A program made the position numbers and the translations under genes. Below are positions 9,270 through 17,820 of a stretch of 64,000 nt of DNA, piece after piece (positions within the stretch are counted from its first letter, which is position 1; each line of letters begins with the position of its first letter). The notes under the pieces were generated by a model. That model saw only the letters and a list, made by a program, of their open reading frames with translations, ran no database searches and was not told the origin of the DNA. The DNA is from Paenibacillus sp. FSL R5-0912. GTDB lineage: Bacteria > Bacillota > Bacilli > Paenibacillales > Paenibacillaceae. The DNA lies in contig NZ_CP009282.1 in assembly GCF_000758605.1 (NCBI RefSeq), forward strand, positions 2,356,001 through 2,420,000. The letters run 5' to 3'.

Positions 9270-9400
9270 GAACGCTCCGCCAAAACCCGAATCATCACCG
9301 CAGAACGCTCCGCCAAAACCCGAATCATCACCGCAGAACGCTCCGCCAAAACCCGAATCATCACCGCAGAACGCCCGCCAACGCCCATATCGTCACCGCA
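9270..9400. repeat. 33-bp tandem repeat, three perfect units plus one degenerate
   Basis: Units start at 9270, 9303 and 9336 and each begins GAACGCTCCGCCAAAACCC and ends CATCACCGCA. A 32-bp degenerate fourth unit starts at 9369. Units are directly adjacent, with no spacers. It lies just beyond the 3' end of the DUF2812 gene. Confidence 0.9.
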
Positions 9401-9424
9401 GAACGCCTTGCGGAGTACTAAGGC

Positions 9425-10006
9425 TCACTCCCGCACCAGCTTGTCATTTTGCAGCTTGGTAATCTTGCGGCGGATAGGCATACTTATTGAAATGAAGAAC
9501 AGGGCCAGAACGATGAGCAGCAGGCCCATAATAAGGTTGATTCTGTTGAGGGCGGTGGGATTATTCACAAACACCAGGAATATATTAAAGGCGCCAATGA
9601 TCAGCTCCATCACCGCGAGCGAAATCCATAACCGGTATATTCTCTGATAATGCTTGATTTTGGAATCGGTATCCGAATAGATGGTAAAAGCACCCTCCGC
9701 TGCTTTTCTTCGAAAGATTACCCAGCGCGGGTTGACATATACAGTTTTGCCCGACGGCTTTTTGCCGGCTGGTACACGCTCGGCTCCGGTCTCCTCCATA
9801 AACTGCAGGTATTCGGCAGACTTGGCTTTCTTCGGATCCTCCTCCAGCAGCTCCAGCCGGTAGATGTATTCCCCCGGGGCGCTCTCTTCAAATACATAAC
9901 GGGCCCAGGAGTATTCAACAAGCGCAAGACCTTTGGCGGACATGTCATTCAGCCACTGCTCTTCCTTCTCAAAATCCGAGAAATACTTGCGTACCACATG
10001 ACTCAT
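9425..10006 (-). CDS. DUF2812 domain membrane protein
   Basis: A 193-residue protein. The N-terminal 115 residues contain FSDFEKEEQWLNDMSAKGLAL and IYRLELLEED, the usual DUF2812 features. Two hydrophobic helices follow near residues 130-175. It starts 4 bp inside the PadR-family gene (ATGA overlap), the standard arrangement for PadR/DUF2812 pairs. DUF2812 proteins are membrane proteins of unknown function, often suspected of acting with the adjacent regulator in envelope stress or efflux control. No catalytic motif is visible. Confidence 0.85.
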   Translation of the reverse strand: MSHVVRKYFSDFEKEEQWLNDMSAKGLALVEYSWARYVFEESAPGEYIYRLELLEEDPKKAKSAEYLQFMEETGAERVPAGKKPSGKTVYVNPRWVIFRRKAAEGAFTIYSDTDSKIKHYQRIYRLWISLAVMELIIGAFNIFLVFVNNPTALNRINLIMGLLLIVLALFFISISMPIRRKITKLQNDKLVRE

Positions 10007-10341
10007 TCCGGTTCGCCTCCTATTAGCTTTCTTCCATTAGACAGCAGTTCGTCAAGCCTGGTCATTTCGCTCAGCAGTGCAGATCTGCCTGACTCCGTAA
10101 TCCGGTATTCCTTCTTGCGGGTATCCTGGCCGCCCGCCAGCGGTTCAATCCAGCCCCGCTCCACCAGCGTGCCAAGTGCGCCATACAGCGTGCCGGCGCC
10201 AAGCTCCACGCGCCCGTTACTCAGCAGCTTCACATTCTGCATAATTCCGTAGCCGTGCATCGGGGTGAACAGTGACAGAAGAATATAATATACGCCTTCT
10301 GTCAGCGCCCCGTATTCATTGCTTCCTGACAAATGCCTCAC
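10003..10341 (-). CDS. PadR-family transcriptional regulator
   Basis: A 112-residue winged-helix repressor: LTEGVYYILLSLFTPMHGYGI, then GAGTLYGALGTLVERGWIEP, then the wing KEYRITESGRSAL. It probably starts with GTG at 10341. It is cotranscribed with the DUF2812 gene. Its promoter carries two strong dyads (10415-10433 and 10439-10457), so autorepression is likely. PadR-family proteins respond to phenolics, drugs or cell-envelope signals; the ligand here is unknown. Confidence 0.92.
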   Translation of the reverse strand: MRHLSGSNEYGALTEGVYYILLSLFTPMHGYGIMQNVKLLSNGRVELGAGTLYGALGTLVERGWIEPLAGGQDTRKKEYRITESGRSALLSEMTRLDELLSNGRKLIGGEPE

Positions 10342-10414
10342 CTGCCTTAGTCTTGTATTAACGGACCCTTACATCAATTGACGTTATAGCAATCGCCGTT
10401 ACATCGTCTAACGC

Positions 10415-10433
10415 TATATCGGCTACCGATATA
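10415..10433. promoter_or_regulatory. PadR operator 2 (downstream site)
   Basis: A 19-bp dyad, TATATCGG-CTA-CCGATATA, both arms perfect. It lies at about the transcription start of the PadR promoter, 24 bp centre to centre from operator 1. Confidence 0.8.
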
Positions 10434-10436
10434 CAT

Positions 10437-10465
10437 ATTATATCGGTGGCCGATATAGAAGTCAA
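10437..10465 (-). promoter_or_regulatory. padR promoter with operator 1 in the spacer
   Basis: On the minus strand there is TTGACT (10465-10460), a 17-bp spacer, and TATAAT (10442-10437), a near-consensus vegetative promoter. The dyad TATATCGG-TGG-CCGATATA (10439-10457, plus-strand reading) fills the spacer and overlaps the -10, so bound repressor would block RNA polymerase. Confidence 0.85.
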
Positions 10466-10487
10466 TAGGACTTTGCGGAAAATACAG

Positions 10488-10539
10488 GCAAAAAGCAAAA
10501 AGCAAAAAGCAAAAAGCAAAAAGCAAAAAGCAAAAAGCA
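10488..10539. repeat. 7-bp tandem repeat GCAAAAA, seven copies
   Basis: Seven exact copies from 10488 to 10536 run directly into the stem of the yhbH terminator. On the minus strand they form a repeated TTTTTGC tract behind the hairpin. Confidence 0.9.
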
Positions 10540-10580
10540 TCCCCTTGCGATGGATGAATAGCTCGCAAGGGGATGCTTTT
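10537..10580 (-). terminator. Strong terminator for yhbH with an expanded T-tract
   Basis: A perfect 14-bp stem (GCATCCCCTTGCGA with TCGCAAGGGGATGC), 12-nt loop. On the minus strand the stem is followed by TTTTTGC repeats; on the plus strand by TTTTT, so it can act both ways. Confidence 0.9.
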
Positions 10581-10671
10581 TAGCCTGGAGACGGAGGGGG
10601 AACAATGCCGAAATAAGCATCCTGTATAATGTTGTCATCTTGTTGCTGTAAGCCACGGGATACACCACAGC

Positions 10672-11832
10672 TTAAGCCCCGGTTGTTTTTTTACCGAAAA
10701 ACGTCTTCAGCGCCTGATAGACTTCCTTCTTATCCTTAATGACATAATGCATGAACTGTTCCTGCTTCAGATGGCGGTAGGCGGACATCAGTGTGCTGCT
10801 GCGGTTGTACTGGTTCACCTCGCCATAGCCGAACATGTTGCTGCGCTTCAGGAGTTCTCCGATCAGCTTGACGCAGCGTTCATTGTCGGAGGTCAGGTTG
10901 TCGCCATCCGAGAAATGGAAGGGGTAAATGTTGTATTTGGCCGGAGGATAGCGGCTGTCGATAATCTCCAGCGCCTTCTGGTAAGCCGAGGAGCAGATGG
11001 TGCCGCCGCTCTCGCCGCGTGTGAAGAAGTCATGCTCGCTTACCTCTTTGGCCTCGGTATGATGAGCCAGGAATACAATGTCAACCTTCTCATACTGGCG
11101 GCGCAGAAAGCGGGTCATCCAGAAGAAGAAGCTGCGTGCGCAGTATTTTTCAAAAGTACCCATGGAGCCTGAGGTGTCCATCATCGCAATAATTACGGCA
11201 TTGGAATGGGGAACGGTAATGTCATCCCATGTTTTGTAGCGCAGATCGTCCGGGCTGATACTGTGAATTCCCGGATTTCCGCTGCTGGCGTTGCGCCGGA
11301 GATTCTCCATCAGTGTGCGTTTTTTGTCTATGTTCGACATCATACCTTTTTTGCGGATATCGTTGAAGACGATGGACTTAACCTCGATTTCTTCCTTGTC
11401 CTTCGGCTTCAGGTGGGGAAGCTCCATATCCTGGAACAGTATATCCTCCAGATCCTCAATATCCACTTCAGCTTCGACGGTATCCTGCCCGGGCTGATCC
11501 CCCGCCTTGTCACCTTTGCCCGGTTGGGCGGACTGCGAATCGCGTCCGAGTACATCGCCTACCTGACTCTCCCCGTCCCCCTGGCCGACATGCTTCTGCT
11601 TGCGGAAATTATAGATAATCCGGTATTCATCCAGACTGCGGATCGGCACCTTCACAATCTGCTTGCCGCCCGACAAAATAATGTTCTCCTCAGTAACGAG
11701 ATCCGGCAGATTGTCCTTAATGGCTTCTCTGACCTTTTGCTGGTGACGCTCCTGATCCTGATGGCCTTTGCGGTGAAGGGACCAGTCTTCTTTAGACACA
11801 ACAAAGGCATATGGACCGGTTGGCTGGGGCAA
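10672..11832 (-). CDS. yhbH: Sporulation protein YhbH, DUF444 family
   Basis: A 386-residue protein. It has a charged N-terminal region, a [13 protein letters not shown]-type linker, and a von Willebrand A-like domain with the MIDAS motif DTSGSMG near residue 217. Bacillus YhbH is expressed in the mother cell during sporulation and is usually linked with the PrkA kinase gene; prkA is not in this window. The start is TTG, eight bases after GGGAGGT. It ends at the strong terminator at 10537-10580. The length matches the family. Confidence 0.92.
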   Translation of the reverse strand: MPQPTGPYAFVVSKEDWSLHRKGHQDQERHQQKVREAIKDNLPDLVTEENIILSGGKQIVKVPIRSLDEYRIIYNFRKQKHVGQGDGESQVGDVLGRDSQSAQPGKGDKAGDQPGQDTVEAEVDIEDLEDILFQDMELPHLKPKDKEEIEVKSIVFNDIRKKGMMSNIDKKRTLMENLRRNASSGNPGIHSISPDDLRYKTWDDITVPHSNAVIIAMMDTSGSMGTFEKYCARSFFFWMTRFLRRQYEKVDIVFLAHHTEAKEVSEHDFFTRGESGGTICSSAYQKALEIIDSRYPPAKYNIYPFHFSDGDNLTSDNERCVKLIGELLKRSNMFGYGEVNQYNRSSTLMSAYRHLKQEQFMHYVIKDKKEVYQALKTFFGKKTTGA

Positions 11833-12100
11833 GGATGACCACCTCCCATGATTCTCTTGAAATTGGTACAGGCTACACTTGTGATGGGTGCGGCTGGTTG
11901 TAACTAAAGTATATTCATGGGGATGGGGGATATGTGAGCAGTTTATAGCTGTTCGGGCGGACTCTACAGAGTAATGTAAACATCTATCGGGGATGCCCAG
12001 CCCCGTCCGGCAAGTTTATGCCACCCGGTCTTTGGGGTAATCATTCATAAGGTAAGCAGCAGGATCTGACCTTACCGTATGCTATTGAGGAGGAACCACC

Positions 12101-13012
12101 ATGAGATCACAACGATTGCTGCCTGCGATCACAGCAGCCGCTCTATTAATGCTGGTCTTAACCGCCTGCGGCGGGAATCATCCGGCTGAAGCACCCGGAG
12201 AACCGTCTGCGGGCCCGACATCTGCACCTGTAGAGACCGCAGCAGCGCCAACCCCCAGCCCTGCTCTCTCACCAAGTCCTTCCAGTGCCGCAGAGGTACA
12301 GATGATTCAGGGATCAGGTATTTATGTCGGACAGATTGATAATCATTCCGTAGAGATTGAGACTGAAGAAGGACCCACAGCCTTTGAGCTCGGTGCGGGC
12401 ACAGAGAATGCGCCGGACCTGCTTGAGATGAATGATGCCGTTGTTTTTGCATATGTCGAGAAAGTAGTGGGAAGTGACGGTACCGCGATTCAGCGAGTAT
12501 TATCCAGCCTGAGTAAGGCGGAAGGCGGAGAGGCTGCTCCGCAGGCTGGTGCTCTCCCTGAGACTCAGACCTTCAAGCTGACGCTGGAAGGAATGGAGGA
12601 AGAGAAGACGGCAGCACTTGCCGAGGGAGAAGGGTACTCCCTGTATGTATTCGATATCTTCAGCTTTGACGCGGCTAGCGGCAAGCTGGCGATGAAGGTA
12701 GACCCGGGGTATTACGCCGAAATTATCAAGCTTCCAGCCGATTTCAATCTGGATGCCATAGAGCAAGAGGGGAAGGCTGAGCTTGCGGCTACAGGCAAGG
12801 TTACGGCGCTTACCCGGGAAGAGCGGGACCGGAGGATGTCCGGCATCCGCTTGTATCTTACCGCAATGGGCTCTGGTCTGACACGCCAGGTTGCAGTGAA
12901 GGAAGTTGACGGCCAAGGCTATCTCATCAGGCTGAACATTCCGCAGCGGGAAGCCTCGGAAGGCTTCGGGCCTCATGTGTATGCTTCACTGGATTCACTG
13001 GTTAATCAGTAA
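12101..13012 (+). CDS. Lipoprotein of unknown function
   Basis: A 303-residue secreted lipoprotein. It has a basic start, hydrophobic core and lipobox LTAC with the lipidated Cys at residue 23. A Pro/Ala/Ser/Thr-rich linker (about 27-65) follows, then two beta-rich halves: residues 70-130 with YVGQIDNHSVEIE, and a larger C-terminal domain. I do not recognise the family. GAGGAGGAACC precedes the ATG. It is monocistronic with a terminator downstream. The 268 bp upstream hold a small GC hairpin near 11980 and no clear promoter. Confidence 0.8.
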   Translation: MRSQRLLPAITAAALLMLVLTACGGNHPAEAPGEPSAGPTSAPVETAAAPTPSPALSPSPSSAAEVQMIQGSGIYVGQIDNHSVEIETEEGPTAFELGAGTENAPDLLEMNDAVVFAYVEKVVGSDGTAIQRVLSSLSKAEGGEAAPQAGALPETQTFKLTLEGMEEEKTAALAEGEGYSLYVFDIFSFDAASGKLAMKVDPGYYAEIIKLPADFNLDAIEQEGKAELAATGKVTALTREERDRRMSGIRLYLTAMGSGLTRQVAVKEVDGQGYLIRLNIPQREASEGFGPHVYASLDSLVNQ

Positions 13013-13097
13013 GCGCAGAGCAGCGAAGCGGCACCGCCAGCTTACAAGATAAGAATGCATAGGCTTCGTCGCCATCCATTATCCTAATCTTTACCAT

Positions 13098-13140
13098 GGA
13101 AACGGTAGTGTCCTTAATAAAGGGGGACTACCGTTTTCAC
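13098..13140 (+). terminator. Terminator after the lipoprotein gene
   Basis: The arms AAACGGTAG-TGTCC and GGGACTACCGTTT flank a short AT-rich loop; the tail is TTTCACTTG. Confidence 0.7.
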
Positions 13141-13272
13141 TTGTCTGCGGCATGATTCAACCTCCAAAAAATTATTTTATTGTAACCGGTTTGCGAGAAA
13201 CTTTTACCCGTGATCTTACGTCAAAGAGATAGAAATAGTTGAGATTTTTTTCCTATCTGGGAGGATGAGTTT

Positions 13273-15930
13273 GTGAAGAAGTTATGGATTTCTATTGTAG
13301 TGGGGTTACTGATAATTCCATTACTATTTCAATCGCCGGCTAAGGCAGCAGTCACACCGATCCGCATCATTGTTGATGGCGTCCAGTTGTCTACGGATCA
13401 GCCTCCGGTAATGGTGAACGGACGGACGATGGTGCCGCTGCGTGCAATCTTCGAAGCCTTCAATGCCGCTATCAAGTGGGATCAGAAGACGCAGACCGTA
13501 ACGGCGGTGCAGGAGGGTACAACGGTTATATTGAAGATCGGCTCCAAGACAGCTACGATTAATAATCAGTCTGTAAGCCTGGATGTGCCCGGTCAGAATT
13601 TGAAGGGCAGAACCATGGTTCCGACGCGGTTCGTAAGTGAAGCGCTGGGCCGGGAAGTGGGCTGGAATCAGACCACCAAGGTTGTGACGGTAACCACTCC
13701 GGTTCCGGCCGCTGTTAATACCGCTCCGGTATCCGGCGTAACCACGCAGGATATCAGTGATTTTGGTGATGGACGCGACCTGCAGATCAGCTTCAACCGG
13801 GTGGCTAATGAGTCTCTGGTGGACCATTACCGCGTTCTGATCGTCAAGGCGGGGAATTCGCTTGATCTGTCGTCAGCACTTGCTGTGCCCGCATCTAATT
13901 ACTCCTCAGTTATGGTAACAGGCACCAATCCTGTGGTTAAACTGACTTCTGCTTCGAGAACGGCAGATGGAGAAGTAATTAAAAGCAGTCAAGGGTATGT
14001 GGCTTATGTCCTTACAATAGGCAAAGGAAGTAACATCAGCGCGCTTTCCGGCGGTTCTTCGACCCTTACTCTGACCAATAACATTGCACCGGTAATAAAC
14101 AATGTACAAGTGACCGATAATGGCGATTACGGTGACGGGCGCGATCTGTCCGTCAGCTTTAACAAGCTGGCAGATGAGACCAAGATCAGCTCTTACCGGA
14201 TATTTGTGGTTAAAGCGGCTAACTATTCAGCCTTTAATCTGGCCAAAGCCAATTCTGTCGTCAGTGCCTATTACACACAAGTCACCAAGACAGGTGCTAA
14301 TCTTACCCAGATTCTGTCCTCAGGAGCCAGGGATACAGATGGAGCACTGATTCAGACAGGGGTAAGCTACAGGGTATTCGCCATGGCAGTTGACAGCAGC
14401 AATACCGCCAATAATCTGTTATCCGCTGCTTCGTCTCCGGTTACCTTATCCAGCATTGGGATCTCGAGCCTGTATGTCACTGACGTTAACGACTATAATG
14501 ACGGCCGTGACCTGAAGGTATCCTTTACCCATGCCGCTGACGAAACGTATATCAGCCAGTACCGGATTCTGGTGGTGCCTACATCCTATTACAGCAGCTT
14601 CAGCCTGTCTGAGGCGAATAATGTATCGGGAGCCAACTATACTGCTGTGAGTACTTCCGGTTCTTCTACCAGTCTGGTATTGACCTCGTCCACCAGAGAT
14701 GTGCGCGGAACGCTGCTGAAGAGCGGAATCAATTATAGAGTGTATATTTTATCTGTCAAAAGCGGGGGGAATGCAGGGTCCAATATTCTTTCTCCTGCCT
14801 CTGCCGAAATTACGCTATGGAATGATTTCAGCATGAGTGCTGTGACTAACCTGAGTGTGACTGACGTTAACGATAATGGGGATGGCCGCGACCTGAGGGT
14901 GTCATTCACCCATGCCTCAGATGAGACTTATGTCAGCCAGTACCGGATTCTGGTGGTGCCTACATCCTATTACAGCAGCTTCAGCTTGTCTGACGCGAAT
15001 AATGTATCAAGTGCAAATTATTCATCAGTAGGTACATCGGGCTCCACGACCAGCCAGGTATTAACTTCCTCCGCCAGAGATGTGCGCGGGAATCTGCTTA
15101 AGAATGAGATCAGTTACCGGGTGTATGTATTATCTATTGGAAGCGGAAGTTACTCGGGGTCAGGTGTACTTTCCTCAGCTTCATCGGTAATTACGTTATT
15201 GAATTCCTCAAGTGTGAGCGCAGTGTCCGGCCTCGCTGTCAGCGATGTTACCGATTTCGGTGACGGCCGTGATCTGAAGGTGTCATTTACTCATGCTGCG
15301 GATGAAACCTACATCAGAGAGTACCGGATTCTGGTAGTGCCTACGTCCTATTACAGCAGCTTCAGCTTGTCTGATGCGAATAATGTCTCCACGTACACTT
15401 CAGCAGGTACATCCGGCAATAGCACCAGCACAGTTTTAGACTCCTCAGCCAGAGATGTGCGCGGTACTACAATCAAAGATGGAATCAGCTATAAAGTGTA
15501 TGTATTGTCCGTCGGAATTGCGAATTATGCAGGCCCGAACGTGTTGTCCGGAGAATCTTCAGTGATTACCCTAGCCAGCAAAACCCCAGTCACCTCTGTT
15601 ACGAATGTAACTTATAGTGTGGACAAAGGTAACCTTCTGATCGGCTTCACCAAATCATCGAACGAGGCTAATATCCTGGAATACCGGGTATACGTAGTCC
15701 CTTCCAAGCAAGGGTTTGGTGCAGCGGATGCGCTCGGAGTGCCGGCTTCACAGTATAAGGCGGTGGCTCCAAACGGATCCAATCCGACAGTTGCAGCTGC
15801 AGCCAGAGATGCGAACGGAAATGCAATTGCCAGCGGGATTAAATACAAGGTGTATGTTCTTGCCGTAGCGAATAATTATGGTGTGCAGAATGGCGGACTT
15901 TCAGATTCAAGCGAGGAGTTTGAGCTATAA
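13273..15930 (+). CDS. Secreted surface protein: copper-amine-oxidase-type N-domain plus six repeated Fn3-like domains
   Basis: An 885-residue protein. Residues 1-25 form a signal peptide (LLIIPLLFQSPAKA). Residues about 30-145 are the stalk-like copper amine oxidase N-domain, with VMVNGRTMVPLRAIFEAF and GRTMVPTRFVSEALG, frequent in Paenibacillus surface proteins. Six beta-sandwich-like repeats of about 115-128 residues start near 156, 276, 396, 524, 651 and 775. Repeats 1-5 share DGRDL and the later ones PTSYYSSFSL; repeat 6 is more diverged. There is no LPXTG or SLH domain, so the anchor is unclear. GTG start after GGGAGG. Probably a cell-surface structural or adhesive protein. Confidence 0.85.
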   Translation: MKKLWISIVVGLLIIPLLFQSPAKAAVTPIRIIVDGVQLSTDQPPVMVNGRTMVPLRAIFEAFNAAIKWDQKTQTVTAVQEGTTVILKIGSKTATINNQSVSLDVPGQNLKGRTMVPTRFVSEALGREVGWNQTTKVVTVTTPVPAAVNTAPVSGVTTQDISDFGDGRDLQISFNRVANESLVDHYRVLIVKAGNSLDLSSALAVPASNYSSVMVTGTNPVVKLTSASRTADGEVIKSSQGYVAYVLTIGKGSNISALSGGSSTLTLTNNIAPVINNVQVTDNGDYGDGRDLSVSFNKLADETKISSYRIFVVKAANYSAFNLAKANSVVSAYYTQVTKTGANLTQILSSGARDTDGALIQTGVSYRVFAMAVDSSNTANNLLSAASSPVTLSSIGISSLYVTDVNDYNDGRDLKVSFTHAADETYISQYRILVVPTSYYSSFSLSEANNVSGANYTAVSTSGSSTSLVLTSSTRDVRGTLLKSGINYRVYILSVKSGGNAGSNILSPASAEITLWNDFSMSAVTNLSVTDVNDNGDGRDLRVSFTHASDETYVSQYRILVVPTSYYSSFSLSDANNVSSANYSSVGTSGSTTSQVLTSSARDVRGNLLKNEISYRVYVLSIGSGSYSGSGVLSSASSVITLLNSSSVSAVSGLAVSDVTDFGDGRDLKVSFTHAADETYIREYRILVVPTSYYSSFSLSDANNVSTYTSAGTSGNSTSTVLDSSARDVRGTTIKDGISYKVYVLSVGIANYAGPNVLSGESSVITLASKTPVTSVTNVTYSVDKGNLLIGFTKSSNEANILEYRVYVVPSKQGFGAADALGVPASQYKAVAPNGSNPTVAAAARDANGNAIASGIKYKVYVLAVANNYGVQNGGLSDSSEEFEL
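14461..15580. repeat. Long in-gene repeats (domains 3 to 5)
   Basis: Blocks starting near 14461, 14845 and 15226 are about 380 bp each and nearly identical over stretches such as TACCGGATTCTGGTGGTGCC (14560, 14941; one change at 15322). The closeness at DNA level suggests recent duplication or gene conversion. Confidence 0.85.
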
Positions 15931-15959
15931 CTGCCGATCCTAAGCTGTGATAAAAGCAG

Positions 15960-16006
15960 AAAACACAGTACGTCTCCAGTGAATATGGGGATGTGCTGTG
16001 TTTTTG
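15960..16006. terminator. Bidirectional terminator between convergent genes
   Basis: AAACACAGTACGTCTCC pairs imperfectly with GGGGATGTGCTGTGTTT, followed by TTTTTGTG. It serves the 885-residue protein gene and, on the other strand, the small membrane protein gene. Confidence 0.75.
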
Positions 16007-16025
16007 TGTAATTCATTACGCCTGC

Positions 16026-16487
16026 CTAGGCAGCGCCTGCATTCATCAGAACCATGGAAATCAACAGCATGAACACCAGAAGGATAATGGCGTTGATGAG
16101 GGTGCCGAGGACTGCGAATACCTTACGGCGTCTTCGGAGCGTAAGCCCGACGATGCCGGTGACAGCTCCGATCACATTAACAGCAGCCAGAATCAGCACG
16201 GATAAGCCCAAATACATAATCACTTCCGCTGAATCGGCAATCAGCTTATTATTCTCATTCATGATGGAAGATGCCTGTGTACCAACATACACAAACGCAA
16301 TTGCATAACCGACCAGAGTAAACAGAGCAATGACAAAAGAAACGATACCGGGGCCTGAGTGCTTGAAGTCGCGTTTGTTCTCCTGATACGCGTATGCTGG
16401 ATCAGCAGGTATTGGCTGTTCTGATGAGCCCCATTCTGCGGGCCGGGATGGGGCGGTTTCCGGTTTGGGTGGGGGATTATGGTCCAT
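16026..16487 (-). CDS. Small membrane protein with Pro-rich N-terminus
   Basis: A 153-residue protein. The N-terminal 45 residues are Pro- and polar-rich, and three or four hydrophobic helices follow (GIVSFVIALFTLVGYAIAF; VIMYLGLSVLILAAVNVIG; a C-terminal hydrophobic helix), resembling DUF4190-type small membrane proteins. ATG at 16487 is preferred over GTG at 16496 because AAGGAG lies eight bases before it. Function unknown. Confidence 0.7.
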   Translation of the reverse strand: MDHNPPPKPETAPSRPAEWGSSEQPIPADPAYAYQENKRDFKHSGPGIVSFVIALFTLVGYAIAFVYVGTQASSIMNENNKLIADSAEVIMYLGLSVLILAAVNVIGAVTGIVGLTLRRRRKVFAVLGTLINAIILLVFMLLISMVLMNAGAA

Positions 16488-16651
16488 AGGCTGCACTCCT
16501 TGGGATAAAAGATTGATAGTATCACTTTTCCATAAGATGGCTCTAAAAGCAAGTATTACGGCAGAAATATCCGCAAATTCTGCTGCTGGAAATCAGCCAT
16601 GCGGATACGTTAAGATAGGAGGAGTTCAAGAGACAAAGGAGCTGTATATCC

Positions 16652-17029
16652 ATGCAACGAAGATTGGTAGCCTGGGGAGCTGTGCTGGCTATGCTGTCTG
16701 TGGGAATCGGAGCGTTCGGCGCACATATGCTGAAGGCTGTGATCAGTGAAGAGTACCTGAAAGTGTACGAGACCGGTGTCCAGTATCATATGGTTCACGC
16801 TCTGGCTCTGATTCTTATCGGCCTGGCAGCAGGCCAATGGGGAGAGAGTGCCCGGCTTGCCTGGGCGGGCCGGCTGATAGGTGCGGGAATTATTCTGTTC
16901 TCCGGCAGCCTGTATATCCTCAGCACTTCCGGGATCAAAATTCTTGGGGCTATTACACCCATCGGCGGCGTATGCTTCCTTGCCGGCTGGATATGCTTAG
17001 CTGTGGAGGCTTTCTCGCGCAAGGACTAA
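16652..17029 (+). CDS. DUF423 family membrane protein (YwdK-like)
   Basis: A 125-residue protein with four hydrophobic helices. The family signature is GIGAFGAHMLK near residues 18-28 and YHMVHALALI near 45-54. DUF423 proteins are widespread small inner-membrane proteins with no proven function. It is monocistronic; AAGGAGCTGTATATCC precedes the ATG. Family call is strong, function is unknown. Confidence 0.9.
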   Translation: MQRRLVAWGAVLAMLSVGIGAFGAHMLKAVISEEYLKVYETGVQYHMVHALALILIGLAAGQWGESARLAWAGRLIGAGIILFSGSLYILSTSGIKILGAITPIGGVCFLAGWICLAVEAFSRKD

Positions 17030-17031
17030 TA

Positions 17032-17073
17032 AACAAGCACCCGTCCCCGGAATCCAGGGCGGGTGCTTGTTTG
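17032..17073. terminator. Bidirectional terminator between convergent genes
   Basis: AACAAGCACCCGTCCC pairs with GGGCGGGTGCTTGTT, with an 8-nt loop. A-rich and T-rich flanks fit both the DUF423 gene (+) and the following minus-strand gene. Confidence 0.85.
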
Positions 17074-17080
17074 AGCTTGC

Positions 17081-17605
17081 TTACAAAAATTCGTCGATTT
17101 CATTGAGCTTGAAGGTGTAGACCTGCTTCTCGTCAACATGGTACACGCTTAGCGAGTTAGCGCCTTCATCAAAGTTCAGAATCCGGCAGGGCATAGACAC
17201 CTGCTTGCCGTGCCGGTTCGCTCTCAGCCGGACCAGCTGGTTGCTCTGAATATATTCCCTGATCTTACCGAACACATCGGCCGGAGTTTCCGACGGTGTT
17301 ACTACAGGCTGCTTCTTGGCGGCAGGTTTATCAGCAGGTTTGTCCGCTGGCTTTTCTGGCAATTTCACTGAAACTGGAACTGGAGTAAAGGAATCATTTT
17401 TTAGAGCCATTTTAGCGGATCTCAGAAGTGTTTCAATAGTTCTTCCAAGCTCTAGACCGGAGTTAATGTTGAAATCTGTGATTTTATCGCTGTTGTTCAA
17501 CATTTCAAGTAAGTATTGCAATGCAAGCGGGTTAGTACGGGCATTAATCAGGATGTCGACATTGAAGAGATAGTTGCCATCTGTGTGTTGTAGTTTCTTG
17601 TCCAT
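17081..17605 (-). CDS. Hypothetical protein with KPAD repeats and a small C-terminal beta domain
   Basis: A 174-residue soluble protein that I do not recognise. The N-terminal 75 residues are helical (LLEMLNNSDKITDF, LGRTIETLLRSAKMAL). A linker with KPADKPADKPA follows, then a 60-residue C-terminal part (KIREYIQSNQLVRLRANRHG, then VYTFKLNEIDEF) that looks like a small beta-barrel. I chose ATG at 17605, preceded by GGGGGATTA, over an upstream start at 17632. A regulatory or RNA-binding role is conceivable but unproven. Confidence 0.65.
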   Translation of the reverse strand: MDKKLQHTDGNYLFNVDILINARTNPLALQYLLEMLNNSDKITDFNINSGLELGRTIETLLRSAKMALKNDSFTPVPVSVKLPEKPADKPADKPAAKKQPVVTPSETPADVFGKIREYIQSNQLVRLRANRHGKQVSMPCRILNFDEGANSLSVYHVDEKQVYTFKLNEIDEFL

Positions 17606-17820
17606 TAATCCCCCAGCTTTATCGTTTAACACGATTCATCAAATATTTATATAGTATTTAAACTATACCATTAAACATGCAGAATTTATATACCCTCCGG
17701 CAGAGAATTAAGGACTTATGACCCCTCTAATTTATTAAGGAACTAGGACAATCGTCCACACGCAGCTGAAGTAGGACGCATAACTTAGATCGTGGAACGT
17801 GATTATAGGAGGTGCTGCAA

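Noticed and set aside
9270-9400. Possible CRISPR array
   Set aside because: The 33-bp units are contiguous with no spacers, and no cas gene is nearby.
10358-10668. Minus-strand frames with repeated FCFLLFA
   Set aside because: They are translations of the GCAAAAA repeat in three frames and cover the PadR promoter and yhbH terminator.
11960-12100. Possible riboswitch before the lipoprotein gene
   Set aside because: Only a simple CGGGGATGCCCAGCCCCG hairpin is visible; no known riboswitch core was recognised.
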